Source: an uncultured bacterium
GTDB taxonomy: Bacteria > Gemmatimonadota > Gemmatimonadetes > Longimicrobiales > RSA9
Direction of reading: 5' to 3'
DNA length: 7,282 bases
Assembly (NCBI GenBank): GCA_937995995.1
Contig: CALKIP010000071.1
Location: 1-7,282, forward strand
Shown here: positions 1 to 6,578 of the stretch, piece by piece
How the letters are laid out: each line of letters opens with the position of its first letter
How positions within the stretch are numbered: position 1 is the stretch's first letter
Translations under genes and position numbers: made by a program
The notes under the pieces: model-generated
The model's input: the letters and a program-made list of their open reading frames with translations, nothing else
The model's database searches: none
What the model was told of the DNA's origin: nothing

Positions 1-648
1 GACGACGATGTTACGCCGACGCTTGTTGAGCTTGATGATCTTGAAGTCGTACGTCTGACCGAGCAGGTCCTCGACGTTCGGGACACGGCGAAGCGCGATC
101 TGAGAGCCCGGCAGGAACGCGTCCACGCCCATCAGGTCGACCGTCACGCCGCCCTTGATCTTGCGCGTGAGCGTGCCGGGCACGTTCTCGTCGTTCTCGT
201 ACGCCGACTTGATCTTCTCCCACACGCGCAGGAAGTCGGCCTTCTTCTTCGAGAGGACGACGACGCCCTCTTCGTCTTCCAGATTCTCGAGGAAGACATC
301 GACCTCGTCACCCGGCTGGAGCTCGTCCGGGTTCTTGAACTCGTCGCGCGAAACCGCGCCCTCGCTCTTGAACCCGACGTCCAGGATGACTGCGTTGTCC
401 GTGACCCGCAGCACCCGCGCCTTGACGATCTCGCCCTCTTCGACGTTGGTGAGCGTCTCCTCGTACATCTGGAGCATCGCCTCGTACTCCTCGGGCGAAT
501 ACTCCTCATCCCAGAGGTCCGCTCTCACGCCGATGTCGCGCGCGCGTTCCTCGACTTGACTCTCGGTCAGTTGCGCGCCGACCACCGAGGTGGCTTGCGC
601 CTCCATGTCCTGCTGCTGTTCCTCGTTCTGCCCTGGGCGATCCGCCAT
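1..648 (-). CDS. rpsA: 30S ribosomal protein S1, N-terminal 216 residues (3' end beyond window)
   Basis: S1 is the large RNA-binding protein of the small ribosomal subunit; it helps load mRNAs, especially structured ones or those with weak ribosome binding sites. The frame is open from the ATG at 648 to the left edge, exactly 216 codons. Residues 1-60 form an acidic, Gln/Glu-rich extension that E. coli S1 lacks. A first S1 domain follows at about 70-136 (VLRVTDNAVILDVGFKSEG, then GDEVDVFLENLED and VLSKKKA). A second spans about 154 to the edge (GTLTRKIKGGVTVDLMGVDAFLPGS, split here by GGV at 166-168, ending in KIIKLNKRRRNIVV). Later domains would lie outside. The start is supported by GGAGG at 659-663, 10 nt upstream. 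It is the last gene of aroA-cmk-rpsA, but a terminator-like hairpin and a leader hairpin separate it from cmk, so regulation distinct from cmk is likely. Identification is secure; the number of S1 domains cannot be seen. Confidence 0.95.
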   Translation of the reverse strand, partial: MADRPGQNEEQQQDMEAQATSVVGAQLTESQVEERARDIGVRADLWDEEYSPEEYEAMLQMYEETLTNVEEGEIVKARVLRVTDNAVILDVGFKSEGAVSRDEFKNPDELQPGDEVDVFLENLEDEEGVVVLSKKKADFLRVWEKIKSAYENDENVPGTLTRKIKGGVTVDLMGVDAFLPGSQIALRRVPNVEDLLGQTYDFKIIKLNKRRRNIVV

Positions 649-674
649 GCCTTGGGTGCCTCCGATGTCTCGTT

Positions 675-698
675 CCGGACCGGGGAGGCCCGACCCGG
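675..698 (-). promoter_or_regulatory. Strong hairpin in the rpsA leader
   Basis: Read on the minus strand, the arms CCGGGTCGGG and CCCGGTCCGG form a continuous 10-bp stem around a CCUC loop. Eight pairs are Watson-Crick and two are G-U/U-G wobbles. On the plus strand the same two positions would be A-C mismatches, so the structure fits RNA transcribed toward rpsA. The stem ends 11 nt before the rpsA GGAGG and has no U-run after it, so it is not a terminator. Control of S1 translation or mRNA stability is inference. Confidence 0.55.
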
Positions 699-713
699 GA
701 GGGTGAAGGTGGA

Positions 714-742
714 CACAAAGAAAGAGACGCCCCGCGCCTCTT
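714..742 (-). terminator. Putative Rho-independent terminator or attenuator between cmk and rpsA
   Basis: On the minus strand AAGAGGCG, loop CGGGG and CGUCUCUU form an 8-bp stem with one G-U pair (722-742), followed directly by a U-rich run UUCUUU (about 716-721). It lies about 43 nt after the cmk stop and about 65 nt before the rpsA start. The C in the U-run and the need to express rpsA suggest partial termination or attenuation. Alternatively rpsA may have its own promoter, but I could not recognise one in the short remaining stretch. Confidence 0.6.
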
Positions 743-784
743 CCGCCGCGGCCTCGCCTGCGTATGGGAGGCCAGTCCTTCAGT

Positions 785-1489
785 TTAGCGGAGCTCCCGC
801 AAGTGGTCAACCCCCGCCCCCTCCCCCATTCGCTCGCGGGCGAGGGCCACGATGTAGTCCACCTGCTCGTCGAAGGAGAGCGCCGTCGTGTCCACGGCGA
901 CCGCATCCTCGGCCATGCGCAAAGGCGCGGTTTCCCGCTCGGAATCCATGCGGTCGCGCTCGCGCAGGCGAGCGACTTCGGCGGCGAGGGTCTCCTCGTC
1001 CGGCTCAGTGGTGCCGTGCTGCGCCAGCCGACGCCTTGCCCGTACGGTGGGATCGGCGGTGAGGAACACCTTGAGGTCGGCATTGGGGAAGACGACGGTG
1101 CCGATGTCGCGACCGTCGGCCACGAGATCCACGGCACGTGCGGCGGCGCGGAGTCGCCCGAGGAGCCATTCGCGCACCGCGGGCACGCGTGCCATGTGCG
1201 ACACGTGAGCATTCACCTCGGGCGAGCGGATCCACTCGGAGACGTCTTCACCGCCCACACGCATGCGGAATCCCTGATCGGCCGGCTCTGCGGTCACCTC
1301 CAGCGCTTCGAGCTGTTGGGGCGTGAGCTCGTCCCACCGATCGGGCGGCGTCCCCTGGCGTAGTGCGGCGAGGGTGAGTGCGCGGTAGAAGGCGCCCGAG
1401 TCCAGGTGCCGAAACCCGAGGCGCTGCGCCACCGCACGGGCCGTCGTACTCTTTCCGGACCCTGCCGGACCGTCGATGGCGATGATCAT
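785..1489 (-). CDS. cmk: Cytidylate kinase ((d)CMP kinase)
   Basis: Cytosolic nucleoside monophosphate kinase that uses ATP to phosphorylate CMP and dCMP, feeding CTP/dCTP pools. The 234 residues are close to the usual family length (about 220-230). Walker A GPAGSGKST is at 7-15, the CMP-site motif LDSGAFYR at 29-36, RSPEVNAHVSHMA at 88-100, VADGRDIGTVVFP at 123-135, and the lid/CMP-contact stretch RDRMDSERETAPLRMAEDA starts at about 178. The ATG overlaps the aroA stop as ATGA (1486-1489). I see no clear Shine-Dalgarno sequence immediately upstream, so translational coupling to aroA is the likely way it is initiated. The gene ends in TAA and is followed by a 136-base gap that carries the terminator-like hairpin and the rpsA leader. 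All the key motifs are intact and nothing about the gene looks foreign. Confidence 0.97.
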   Translation of the reverse strand: MIIAIDGPAGSGKSTTARAVAQRLGFRHLDSGAFYRALTLAALRQGTPPDRWDELTPQQLEALEVTAEPADQGFRMRVGGEDVSEWIRSPEVNAHVSHMARVPAVREWLLGRLRAAARAVDLVADGRDIGTVVFPNADLKVFLTADPTVRARRRLAQHGTTEPDEETLAAEVARLRERDRMDSERETAPLRMAEDAVAVDTTALSFDEQVDYIVALARERMGEGAGVDHLRELR

Positions 1490-2805
1490 GCGGTGATTGC
1501 GGCGGCGGCCCCGTGGAGCCGCTCCCAGAAGTCGGAGTTGCTGATGCGGACCACGTCGGGGTCGTCGATTCGGATGTCGTTGCCGGGAAGTGCGGCCAGC
1601 ACGCCGAACGCCATGGCGATGCGGTGGTCGCCGAAGCTCTTTACGTCTCCGGAGAGTGGGGCATCGGTGCCCTGGATCACGAGGCCATCCTCGAGCTCCT
1701 CGGCCTCCACGCCCACGGCGCGCAGGTTCTCGGCCAGCGCCCTGATCCGGTCGGACTCCTTGACGCGCAGTTCGGTGGCGCCGGTGATCCGGCTCTCGCC
1801 CTCCGCGCGGGCAGCCAGAGCGGCGAGTACGGGGATCTCATCGATCATCGCCGGGACCTCCGACTCACCGATCACCGTGGCCCGCAGCGCCGCCGGCGTG
1901 ACGACCAGGTCGGAGACCGGCTCCCCACAGATGTCACACGGCCCCTCCAGCGCGACCTCGGCCCCCATGCGGCGCAGAACGCCGAGCATGCCCGTCCGGG
2001 TCGGATTCACACCGACGTACGGGATGCGCACGCCGCCGCGCTGGCCGAGCAGGCCGAGTGCGATGAAGTACGCGGCGGAGGAGAAATCACCGGGCACGGT
2101 GCAGTCGAGCTCCTCGAGCAGCTCCGGCGGCCGGAGCCGAACCGCCGGCCGGCCGTCGGGCCCCGTCTCCGCACTCAGATCCGCACCCATCGCGCGTAGC
2201 ATCCGCTCGGTGTGATCGCGCGACAGGTAGGGCTCGCTCACGCGGACCTCGACTCCGCCGGTGAGGCCGGCCAGGAGGAGCGCGCTCTTGATCTGCGCAC
2301 TCGCCTTCGGGCTCGCGTAGTCGAACGCCTGCAACGCACCGCCCGTGATGCGAATCGGCAGACGGTCCGCCTCGCCCACCTCCTCGAAACGGGCGCCCAT
2401 GGATGCGAGCGGCTCGGTCACGCGCCGCATAGGCCGGGCGAGGAGCGAGTCGTCTCCCGTCAGCGTCGCCGAAACCGGGCTCCCCGCCAGCAAGCCCAGG
2501 AGGAGTCGGGCGGTGGTTCCGCTGTTGCCGCAGTCGATTGGACCGGCAGGGGTGCGCATGGCGTGAAGTCCGTGGCCGGAGATGGCCACCGTGCCCCCGT
2601 CCTCCGGCAGATCCGGGGCGGAGAGGCCCAGTGCGCGCAGGGCGCGCACCGTCGACCACGCATCCTCCGCGGGCAGCAGGCCGCGCAGCCGACTGGTCCC
2701 GTTCGCCAGCGCGGCGAGCATCAGCGCCCGATGTGTGATCGACTTGTCACCGGGCACGCGGACATCCACGAAACCGTCCCGCGACCCGCTCCTGGTTGCA
2801 TTCAC
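1486..2805 (-). CDS. aroA: 3-phosphoshikimate 1-carboxyvinyltransferase (EPSP synthase), class II-like
   Basis: Sixth step of the shikimate pathway: transfers enolpyruvyl from PEP to shikimate-3-phosphate, toward chorismate and the aromatic amino acids. With the GTG at 2805 it has 439 residues, normal for the family. Visible landmarks are PGDKSITHR (18-26, with the phosphate/PEP lysine K21), GNSGTTAR (93-100), SAQIK (169-173), RDHTE (196-200), NPTR (267-270), MIDEIP (320-325, with the catalytic-type Asp322), KESDR (349-353) and GDHRIAM (392-398). The four short motifs GDKS, SAQxK, RxHTE and NxTR are those used to define class II EPSP synthases. The start is chosen by GAGGAG at 2814-2819, 8 nt upstream; a longer open frame to 3102 only overlaps rnz and shows no family similarity. 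It starts 5 nt after the rnz stop and overlaps cmk by 4 nt, so the three are probably co-translated. Confidence 0.97.
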   Translation of the reverse strand: MNATRSGSRDGFVDVRVPGDKSITHRALMLAALANGTSRLRGLLPAEDAWSTVRALRALGLSAPDLPEDGGTVAISGHGLHAMRTPAGPIDCGNSGTTARLLLGLLAGSPVSATLTGDDSLLARPMRRVTEPLASMGARFEEVGEADRLPIRITGGALQAFDYASPKASAQIKSALLLAGLTGGVEVRVSEPYLSRDHTERMLRAMGADLSAETGPDGRPAVRLRPPELLEELDCTVPGDFSSAAYFIALGLLGQRGGVRIPYVGVNPTRTGMLGVLRRMGAEVALEGPCDICGEPVSDLVVTPAALRATVIGESEVPAMIDEIPVLAALAARAEGESRITGATELRVKESDRIRALAENLRAVGVEAEELEDGLVIQGTDAPLSGDVKSFGDHRIAMAFGVLAALPGNDIRIDDPDVVRISNSDFWERLHGAAAAITA

Positions 2806-2810
2806 CTTCC

Positions 2811-3731
2811 TCACTCCTCGTCCGTCCGGTAGGGCACCTCGATCTCCAGCCCGTCGTAGGCCACCACGGTGTTTCTGTAGACCTCCCGCGCCTCCCGCTC
2901 CAGGGCGCGCGTATCCTCGGAGTAGCGCGACGAAATGTGCGTCAGGACCAGGCGGAGCACACCCGCGCGACGTGCCAGCTCGGCGGCTTCGCGTGCCGTC
3001 GAATGGTTGGTCGAGCGTGCCCGGTCGGCCTCGTCCTCGCCGAAGGTGGCATCGTGGATCAGCAGGTCCGCCCCCCTTGCGGCTTCGAGCGTCTGGCGAC
3101 ACGGGCGCGTGTCACCCGTGTAGACCACCCGCCGGCCCGGACGGGGCGGGCCGACCACGTCCTCCGGACGGATCGTGCGCCCATCCACCTCCACCGCCTC
3201 GCCCCTGTGCAGCATGCCGAAGAGCGGCCCCTCGGGCACGCCCAGTTCCCGGGCCCTGTCCGGGTGGAAGCGGCCCAGTCGGTCGTGCTCGATCAGCGCA
3301 TAGCCCAGCGAGCGCCCACCGTGTTGCGTGCGATAGGCCAGGATGTCGTAGTCGCCGCGCTCGATGCGCGTGTCCGGCTCCAGCTCTCGGATGTCGATAC
3401 TGAACGGAACACGCTCGACGCCCAGGTTGACGGCGTCGTGAAGGATCCCGCGGCTCCCCTTCGGCGCCCAGAGCGTGATCGGCTCCTCTCGACCCTGCAG
3501 CCCCATCGTCCGCAGCAGCCCGATCACGCCCAGGAAATGGTCGGCGTGCATGTGCGTGAAGAAGATGTCGCCGATACCGAAACCGGTCTGATAGCGCATC
3601 ATCTGCCGCTGCGTGCCCTCGCCGCAGTCGAAGAGCATGAGTTCGCCATGCCGGGCCAGCAGCACGGCGCTCACGTTGCGCCCGACTGTGGGCCGACTGG
3701 CGGCGGTTCCGAGAAAGGTCACTCGAATCAT
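2811..3731 (-). CDS. rnz: Ribonuclease Z (tRNA 3'-processing endonuclease)
   Basis: Zinc metallo-beta-lactamase-fold endonuclease that cuts tRNA precursors after the discriminator base, before CCA is added by nucleotidyltransferase. The 306 residues match the short bacterial form. The N-terminus MIRVTFLGTAASRP is typical. The signature HMHADH is at 60-65 (H60, H62, D64, H65); further metal ligands are H137 (QHGGRSLGYAL), D207 (YTGDTRP) and H265 (LTHISSRY). The flexible tRNA-clamping arm at about 165-200 has the family pattern GPLFGMLHRGE...G..I.PEDVVGPPRPGR, and the HSTAREAAELA helix is at 243-253. The ATG lies 1 nt after the stop of the upstream membrane-protein gene and has no strong Shine-Dalgarno, so it is probably translationally coupled. 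It sits downstream of a CCA-less tRNA-Leu gene, a natural substrate. Identification is secure; RNase BN-type exonuclease activity cannot be judged from sequence. Confidence 0.95.
   Translation of the reverse strand: MIRVTFLGTAASRPTVGRNVSAVLLARHGELMLFDCGEGTQRQMMRYQTGFGIGDIFFTHMHADHFLGVIGLLRTMGLQGREEPITLWAPKGSRGILHDAVNLGVERVPFSIDIRELEPDTRIERGDYDILAYRTQHGGRSLGYALIEHDRLGRFHPDRARELGVPEGPLFGMLHRGEAVEVDGRTIRPEDVVGPPRPGRRVVYTGDTRPCRQTLEAARGADLLIHDATFGEDEADRARSTNHSTAREAAELARRAGVLRLVLTHISSRYSEDTRALEREAREVYRNTVVAYDGLEIEVPYRTDEE
2814..2819 (-). promoter_or_regulatory. Ribosome binding site fixing the aroA GTG start
   Basis: GAGGAG on the minus strand lies inside the last codons of rnz, 8 nt before the GTG at 2805. 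It supports that start over upstream in-frame codons that would read through rnz. Confidence 0.7.
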
Positions 3732-3732
3732 A

Positions 3733-4098
3733 TCAGAGTCGGTTCCGCACGGACTCCGTACTTTGTCGCCACGAATCGAGTCGCGGAAGCAGCCAGAGGA
3801 CGTTGTACGCCGCGTAGACGGGTGCAGGAGACGGGAGCAGAACGGGAGGCAGTATCACGAGTGCGGCCCAGAGCACGAGCAAGCCGAGTGAGCGGCGTCG
3901 CTCCCGACGCGCGTGCATCACGGCCCCCTGCGCCTTCTCCATCCCCGTGATGTCGCCACGCCGAGCACGCGTCTCTGCCACTTCACGGGCGAAGAACGCC
4001 TCGGCGCCGCGGCGCAGCACGGACACCGCCGCACGGGTCAGGCGCAACAGCGCCGCCACGAACCCGAAGAGGGCCAGGATATTGAGGGGGAACTCCAT
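3733..4098 (-). CDS. Small uncharacterised membrane protein
   Basis: I do not recognise this 121-residue protein. It has three likely membrane segments: residues 5-28 (LNILALFGFVAALL...), about 70-90 (LGLLVLWAALVILPPVLLP) and a short one at about 92-105 (PVYAAYNVLWLLP). Between the first two lies a very basic loop (about 38-70, including RARRGD and RRERRR), expected on the cytoplasmic side. The ATG is the only good start in this frame: upstream codons run straight into the tRNA. The start is just 10 nt after the 3' end of tRNA-Leu and has no proper Shine-Dalgarno, so after tRNA processing the mRNA would be almost leaderless. The stop lies 1 nt before the rnz ATG. Good coding flow into rnz and the clean transmembrane pattern argue that it is real, but it could be a poorly translated reading frame. 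Confidence 0.6.
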   Translation of the reverse strand: MEFPLNILALFGFVAALLRLTRAAVSVLRRGAEAFFAREVAETRARRGDITGMEKAQGAVMHARRERRRSLGLLVLWAALVILPPVLLPSPAPVYAAYNVLWLLPRLDSWRQSTESVRNRL

Positions 4099-4108
4099 CG
4101 AGCCATCA

Positions 4109-4191
4109 TGCCGGGGGCGGGACTCGAACCCGCATGCCGTTGCGGCGAGCGATTTTAAGTCGCCTGCGTCTACCCATTCCGCCACCCCGGC
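4109..4191 (-). tRNA. tRNA-Leu (anticodon UAA)
   Basis: An 83-nt class II tRNA folds completely. The acceptor stem is GCCGGGG/CCCCGGC with discriminator A at 4109. The D arm is GCGG-AATGGGTAGA-CGC, and the anticodon stem GGCGA/TCGCT has one G-U pair with loop CTTAAAA. The anticodon UAA is at 4155-4157. The long variable arm is GCCG-CAA-CGGC and the T arm GCGGG-TTCGAGT-CCCGC. The long variable arm and anticodon identify leucine, reading UUA and by wobble UUG. CCA is not encoded (TGA follows the discriminator), so maturation needs 3' cleavage such as by RNase Z plus CCA addition. It has a plausible promoter of its own and is followed after 10 nt by a membrane-protein gene and then rnz. Confidence 0.97.
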
Positions 4192-4201
4192 GCATCCGCG
4201 T

Positions 4202-4226
4202 AATTTACCGAAAGCCGAAGTCCTGC

Positions 4227-4230
<4 letters not shown>
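4202..4230 (-). promoter_or_regulatory. Putative sigma70-type promoter for tRNA-Leu
   Basis: On the minus strand TTGAGC (4225-4230) and TAAATT (4202-4207) are separated by 17 nt and match the -35 and -10 consensus at four of six positions each. The -35 overlaps the rpe stop codon. The predicted start near 4195 is only a few bases before the mature tRNA 5' end. The -10 lies in one of the few AT-rich patches in the window. It could also drive the downstream membrane-protein, rnz, aroA and cmk genes. Confidence 0.5.
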
Positions 4231-4888
<658 letters not shown>

Positions 4889-4892
<4 letters not shown>

Positions 4893-5590
4893 CGATCCTC
4901 CGCCATCATCACACGAACACCATCCTCGGAGCCCACGACCACGACCTCGGCCAGACCGAGGAACAGGCCGGTCTCCACCACGCCGACTCGCTGCGCCAGC
5001 TCCCGCTCCACGCGTTCGGGCTCGAGGAGGCCGTCCTCGAATCGGCAGTCCAGGAGGTAGTGCCCGCCATCCGTCGTGAACGGGTTGCCGTCCTTGGTCT
5101 GCCGCAGCTTGGGGTGCGCGCCGAGCAGGTCCAGGTAGGCCAGATGGGTACTCCAGCCGAAGGGTACCACCTCGACCGGAAGGGGTGCGCTCTCGCCGAG
5201 GCGCTCGACCAGCTTGCTCTCGTCCACCACGATGATCAGACGATCGGACGCCGTGGCCACGATCTTCTCCCACAGCAGCGCGCCGCCCAGCCCCTTGATC
5301 AGATTGAGGTCGGGGCTCACCTCGTCCGCGCCATCGATCGTCAGATCGAGCCGCGGCTCCTCCTCCAGACTCGTGAGCGGGATACCGAGCTCACGTGCGA
5401 GACGGCTCGTCTCGCGCGACGTCGGCACACCCACGATTCGCTGCAACTGGCCGGTCTGCAGGCGCTCGGCCAGCACCTCCAGAACGTGACGGGCGGTCGA
5501 GCCCGTGCCGAGGCCGAGTACCATCCCGTCCTCGACGTAGTCGACCGCCCGCTCCGCGGCACGTCGCTTCTGCGCCTCCCTGTCACTCAC
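4889..5590 (-). CDS. rpiA: Ribose-5-phosphate isomerase A
   Basis: Interconverts ribose-5-phosphate and ribulose-5-phosphate in the pentose phosphate pathway, supplying ribose for nucleotides. The 233 residues fit the RpiA family. Numbered from the GTG at 5590: the phosphate-binding GLGTGSTA at 26-33, VPTSRET at 55-61, the active-site DGADEV at 86-91 (D86, D89), and KGLGGALLWEK at 99-109, which contains the equivalents of E. coli Lys94 (K99) and Glu103 (E108). Trp107 stands where E. coli and many relatives have Arg before that Glu. Two GTG codons are in tandem (5593 and 5590). GGAGG at 5598-5602 is 4 nt from the first and 7 nt from the second, so I chose the second; the difference is one residue. 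The stop overlaps the rpe start by 4 nt, and a strong hairpin lies just upstream of the ribosome binding site. Confidence 0.97.
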
Positions 5591-5597
5591 CACGCCG

Positions 5598-5602
5598 CCT
5601 CC
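5598..5602 (-). promoter_or_regulatory. rpiA ribosome binding site next to tandem GTG starts
   Basis: GGAGG on the minus strand precedes GTGGTG. Spacing is 4 nt to the first GTG and 7 nt to the second, favouring the second. The site begins 9 nt after the end of a 12-bp hairpin, so its accessibility could depend on that structure. Confidence 0.65.
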
Positions 5603-5611
5603 ATTTCGGAT

Positions 5612-5638
5612 GGCCGCCGGCCGATTCGGCCGGCGGCC
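5612..5638 (-). repeat. Perfect 12-bp inverted repeat between the aldolase gene and rpiA
   Basis: GGCCGCCGGCCG and CGGCCGGCGGCC are exact reverse complements around a 3-nt centre (AAT on the minus strand). As RNA this is a very stable hairpin in the 61-64-nt gap between the aldolase stop and rpiA. No U-run follows it in the direction of transcription (ATCCGAAATGGAGG comes next), so a classical intrinsic terminator is unlikely. It may stabilise the 3' end of the aldolase message or tune rpiA expression; this is inference. Confidence 0.7.
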
Positions 5639-5654
5639 TCGCCCTCTGCCGCGA

Positions 5655-6572
5655 TTACGCCGAGTACTCGCCCAGCATCTGCCGGATGCGCTCGGTCATC
5701 GCAAGCGCCTCGTCCATCGGACGCTGCCACATGTTGCGACCGAAGATCAGACCCGTAGCACCCTGGTCCATGGCGAGCTTCGCCTTGTCGATCAGGTCCT
5801 GGTCGCTGACCTTGCTCCCGCCGCTGAAGAGGACCATCGAGTTGCCGGCGGACTCGACGACGCGCTTGACGCCCTCCTCGTAGCTCCACTCGAGCTCCGC
5901 GTAGTCCTTCGGCTGCTGTGCGTCCTTGTCACTCTTCTTCGGGACGTTCAGCTTGATGATGTCCGCGCCGAGCTCGTGGGCGAGCCGCGAGGCGTAGTCC
6001 ACGGCGTAGAGCGAGTCGCGCCCACCCTTCTTCTCGATCGCCTCGCCGCGCGGGTACGCCCACACGACGATCGGCATCCCGTACTTCTCGCACTGCTCGC
6101 GCACCTCGAGGAACTGGATGAAGTCCTCGTCTTGACGCGGAGAGCCGACGTACAGCGTGTAGCCGATCGCGTCCGCGCCCAGGGCGACCGCATCCTCGAC
6201 CGTCGAGGTGAGCGGCGAGAATGCCTCCGCATCACTCGGGATGTTCGTCTTGCCGTTGAGCTTCAGGATGAGCGGGACCCGACCGGCGTACTTCTCCATG
6301 TAGCGGGCCGCGAGCCCCCAGTGGCACGCAATGGCGTTGTAGCCGCCCTCGGCCGCCAGTCGCCACTGGAAGTCCGGGTCCTTCGAGGCCGGGTTCGGGA
6401 AGAAGTCGATCGGACCGTGCTCGATCCCCTGGTCGATCGGAAGCACCATCAACGTGCCGTTACCGACGCCGTGCTCGTAGAGCAGGCGATGGAGCCGAAC
6501 CCGCTTGCCGAGCGGGAGATCCAGGTCCGAGAGCTTCGGACGTGCGACCGTTCCCGACGCCTTGGCAGCCAT
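5655..6572 (-). CDS. fbaB: Class I fructose-bisphosphate aldolase, FbaB/DhnA type
   Basis: Schiff-base aldolase that reversibly cleaves fructose-1,6-bisphosphate to dihydroxyacetone phosphate and glyceraldehyde-3-phosphate in glycolysis and gluconeogenesis. It belongs to the DeoC/LacD-type TIM-barrel group that includes E. coli FbaB and archaeal aldolases, not the zinc-dependent class II enzymes. Of its 305 residues, LPIDQGIEHG (44-53) carries the conserved Asp47, followed by LILKLNG (101-107), GADAIGYTLYVGS (132-144), VVWAYPRG (169-176) and GADIIKLNVP (202-211), whose Lys207 is the expected Schiff-base lysine. SGGSK (250-254) and GLIFGRNMWQR (274-284) form the phosphate-binding end. E. coli FbaB is about 45 residues longer at its ends. 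The ATG at 6572 is fixed by GGAGG at 6579-6583. It starts 34 nt after the transketolase stop and probably shares its transcript. A related DhnA-family aldolase with another substrate is possible but less likely beside pentose-phosphate genes. Confidence 0.93.
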   Translation of the reverse strand: MAAKASGTVARPKLSDLDLPLGKRVRLHRLLYEHGVGNGTLMVLPIDQGIEHGPIDFFPNPASKDPDFQWRLAAEGGYNAIACHWGLAARYMEKYAGRVPLILKLNGKTNIPSDAEAFSPLTSTVEDAVALGADAIGYTLYVGSPRQDEDFIQFLEVREQCEKYGMPIVVWAYPRGEAIEKKGGRDSLYAVDYASRLAHELGADIIKLNVPKKSDKDAQQPKDYAELEWSYEEGVKRVVESAGNSMVLFSGGSKVSDQDLIDKAKLAMDQGATGLIFGRNMWQRPMDEALAMTERIRQMLGEYSA

Positions 6573-6578
6573 CCATGT

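Noticed and set aside
2806..3102. Extension of aroA by 99 codons to an upstream start
   Set aside because: It overlaps rnz in another frame, shows no EPSP synthase similarity, and the GTG at 2805 has a well-spaced Shine-Dalgarno and gives the normal family length.
4893..5273. Extension of rpe upstream by 127 codons
   Set aside because: It lies inside rpiA in another frame with Arg/Gly-rich shadow sequence. The GTG at 4892 starts right at the conserved IAPSIL beginning.
5612..5638. The hairpin before rpiA as an intrinsic terminator
   Set aside because: No U-run follows the stem in the direction of transcription, and rpiA begins within 25 nt.
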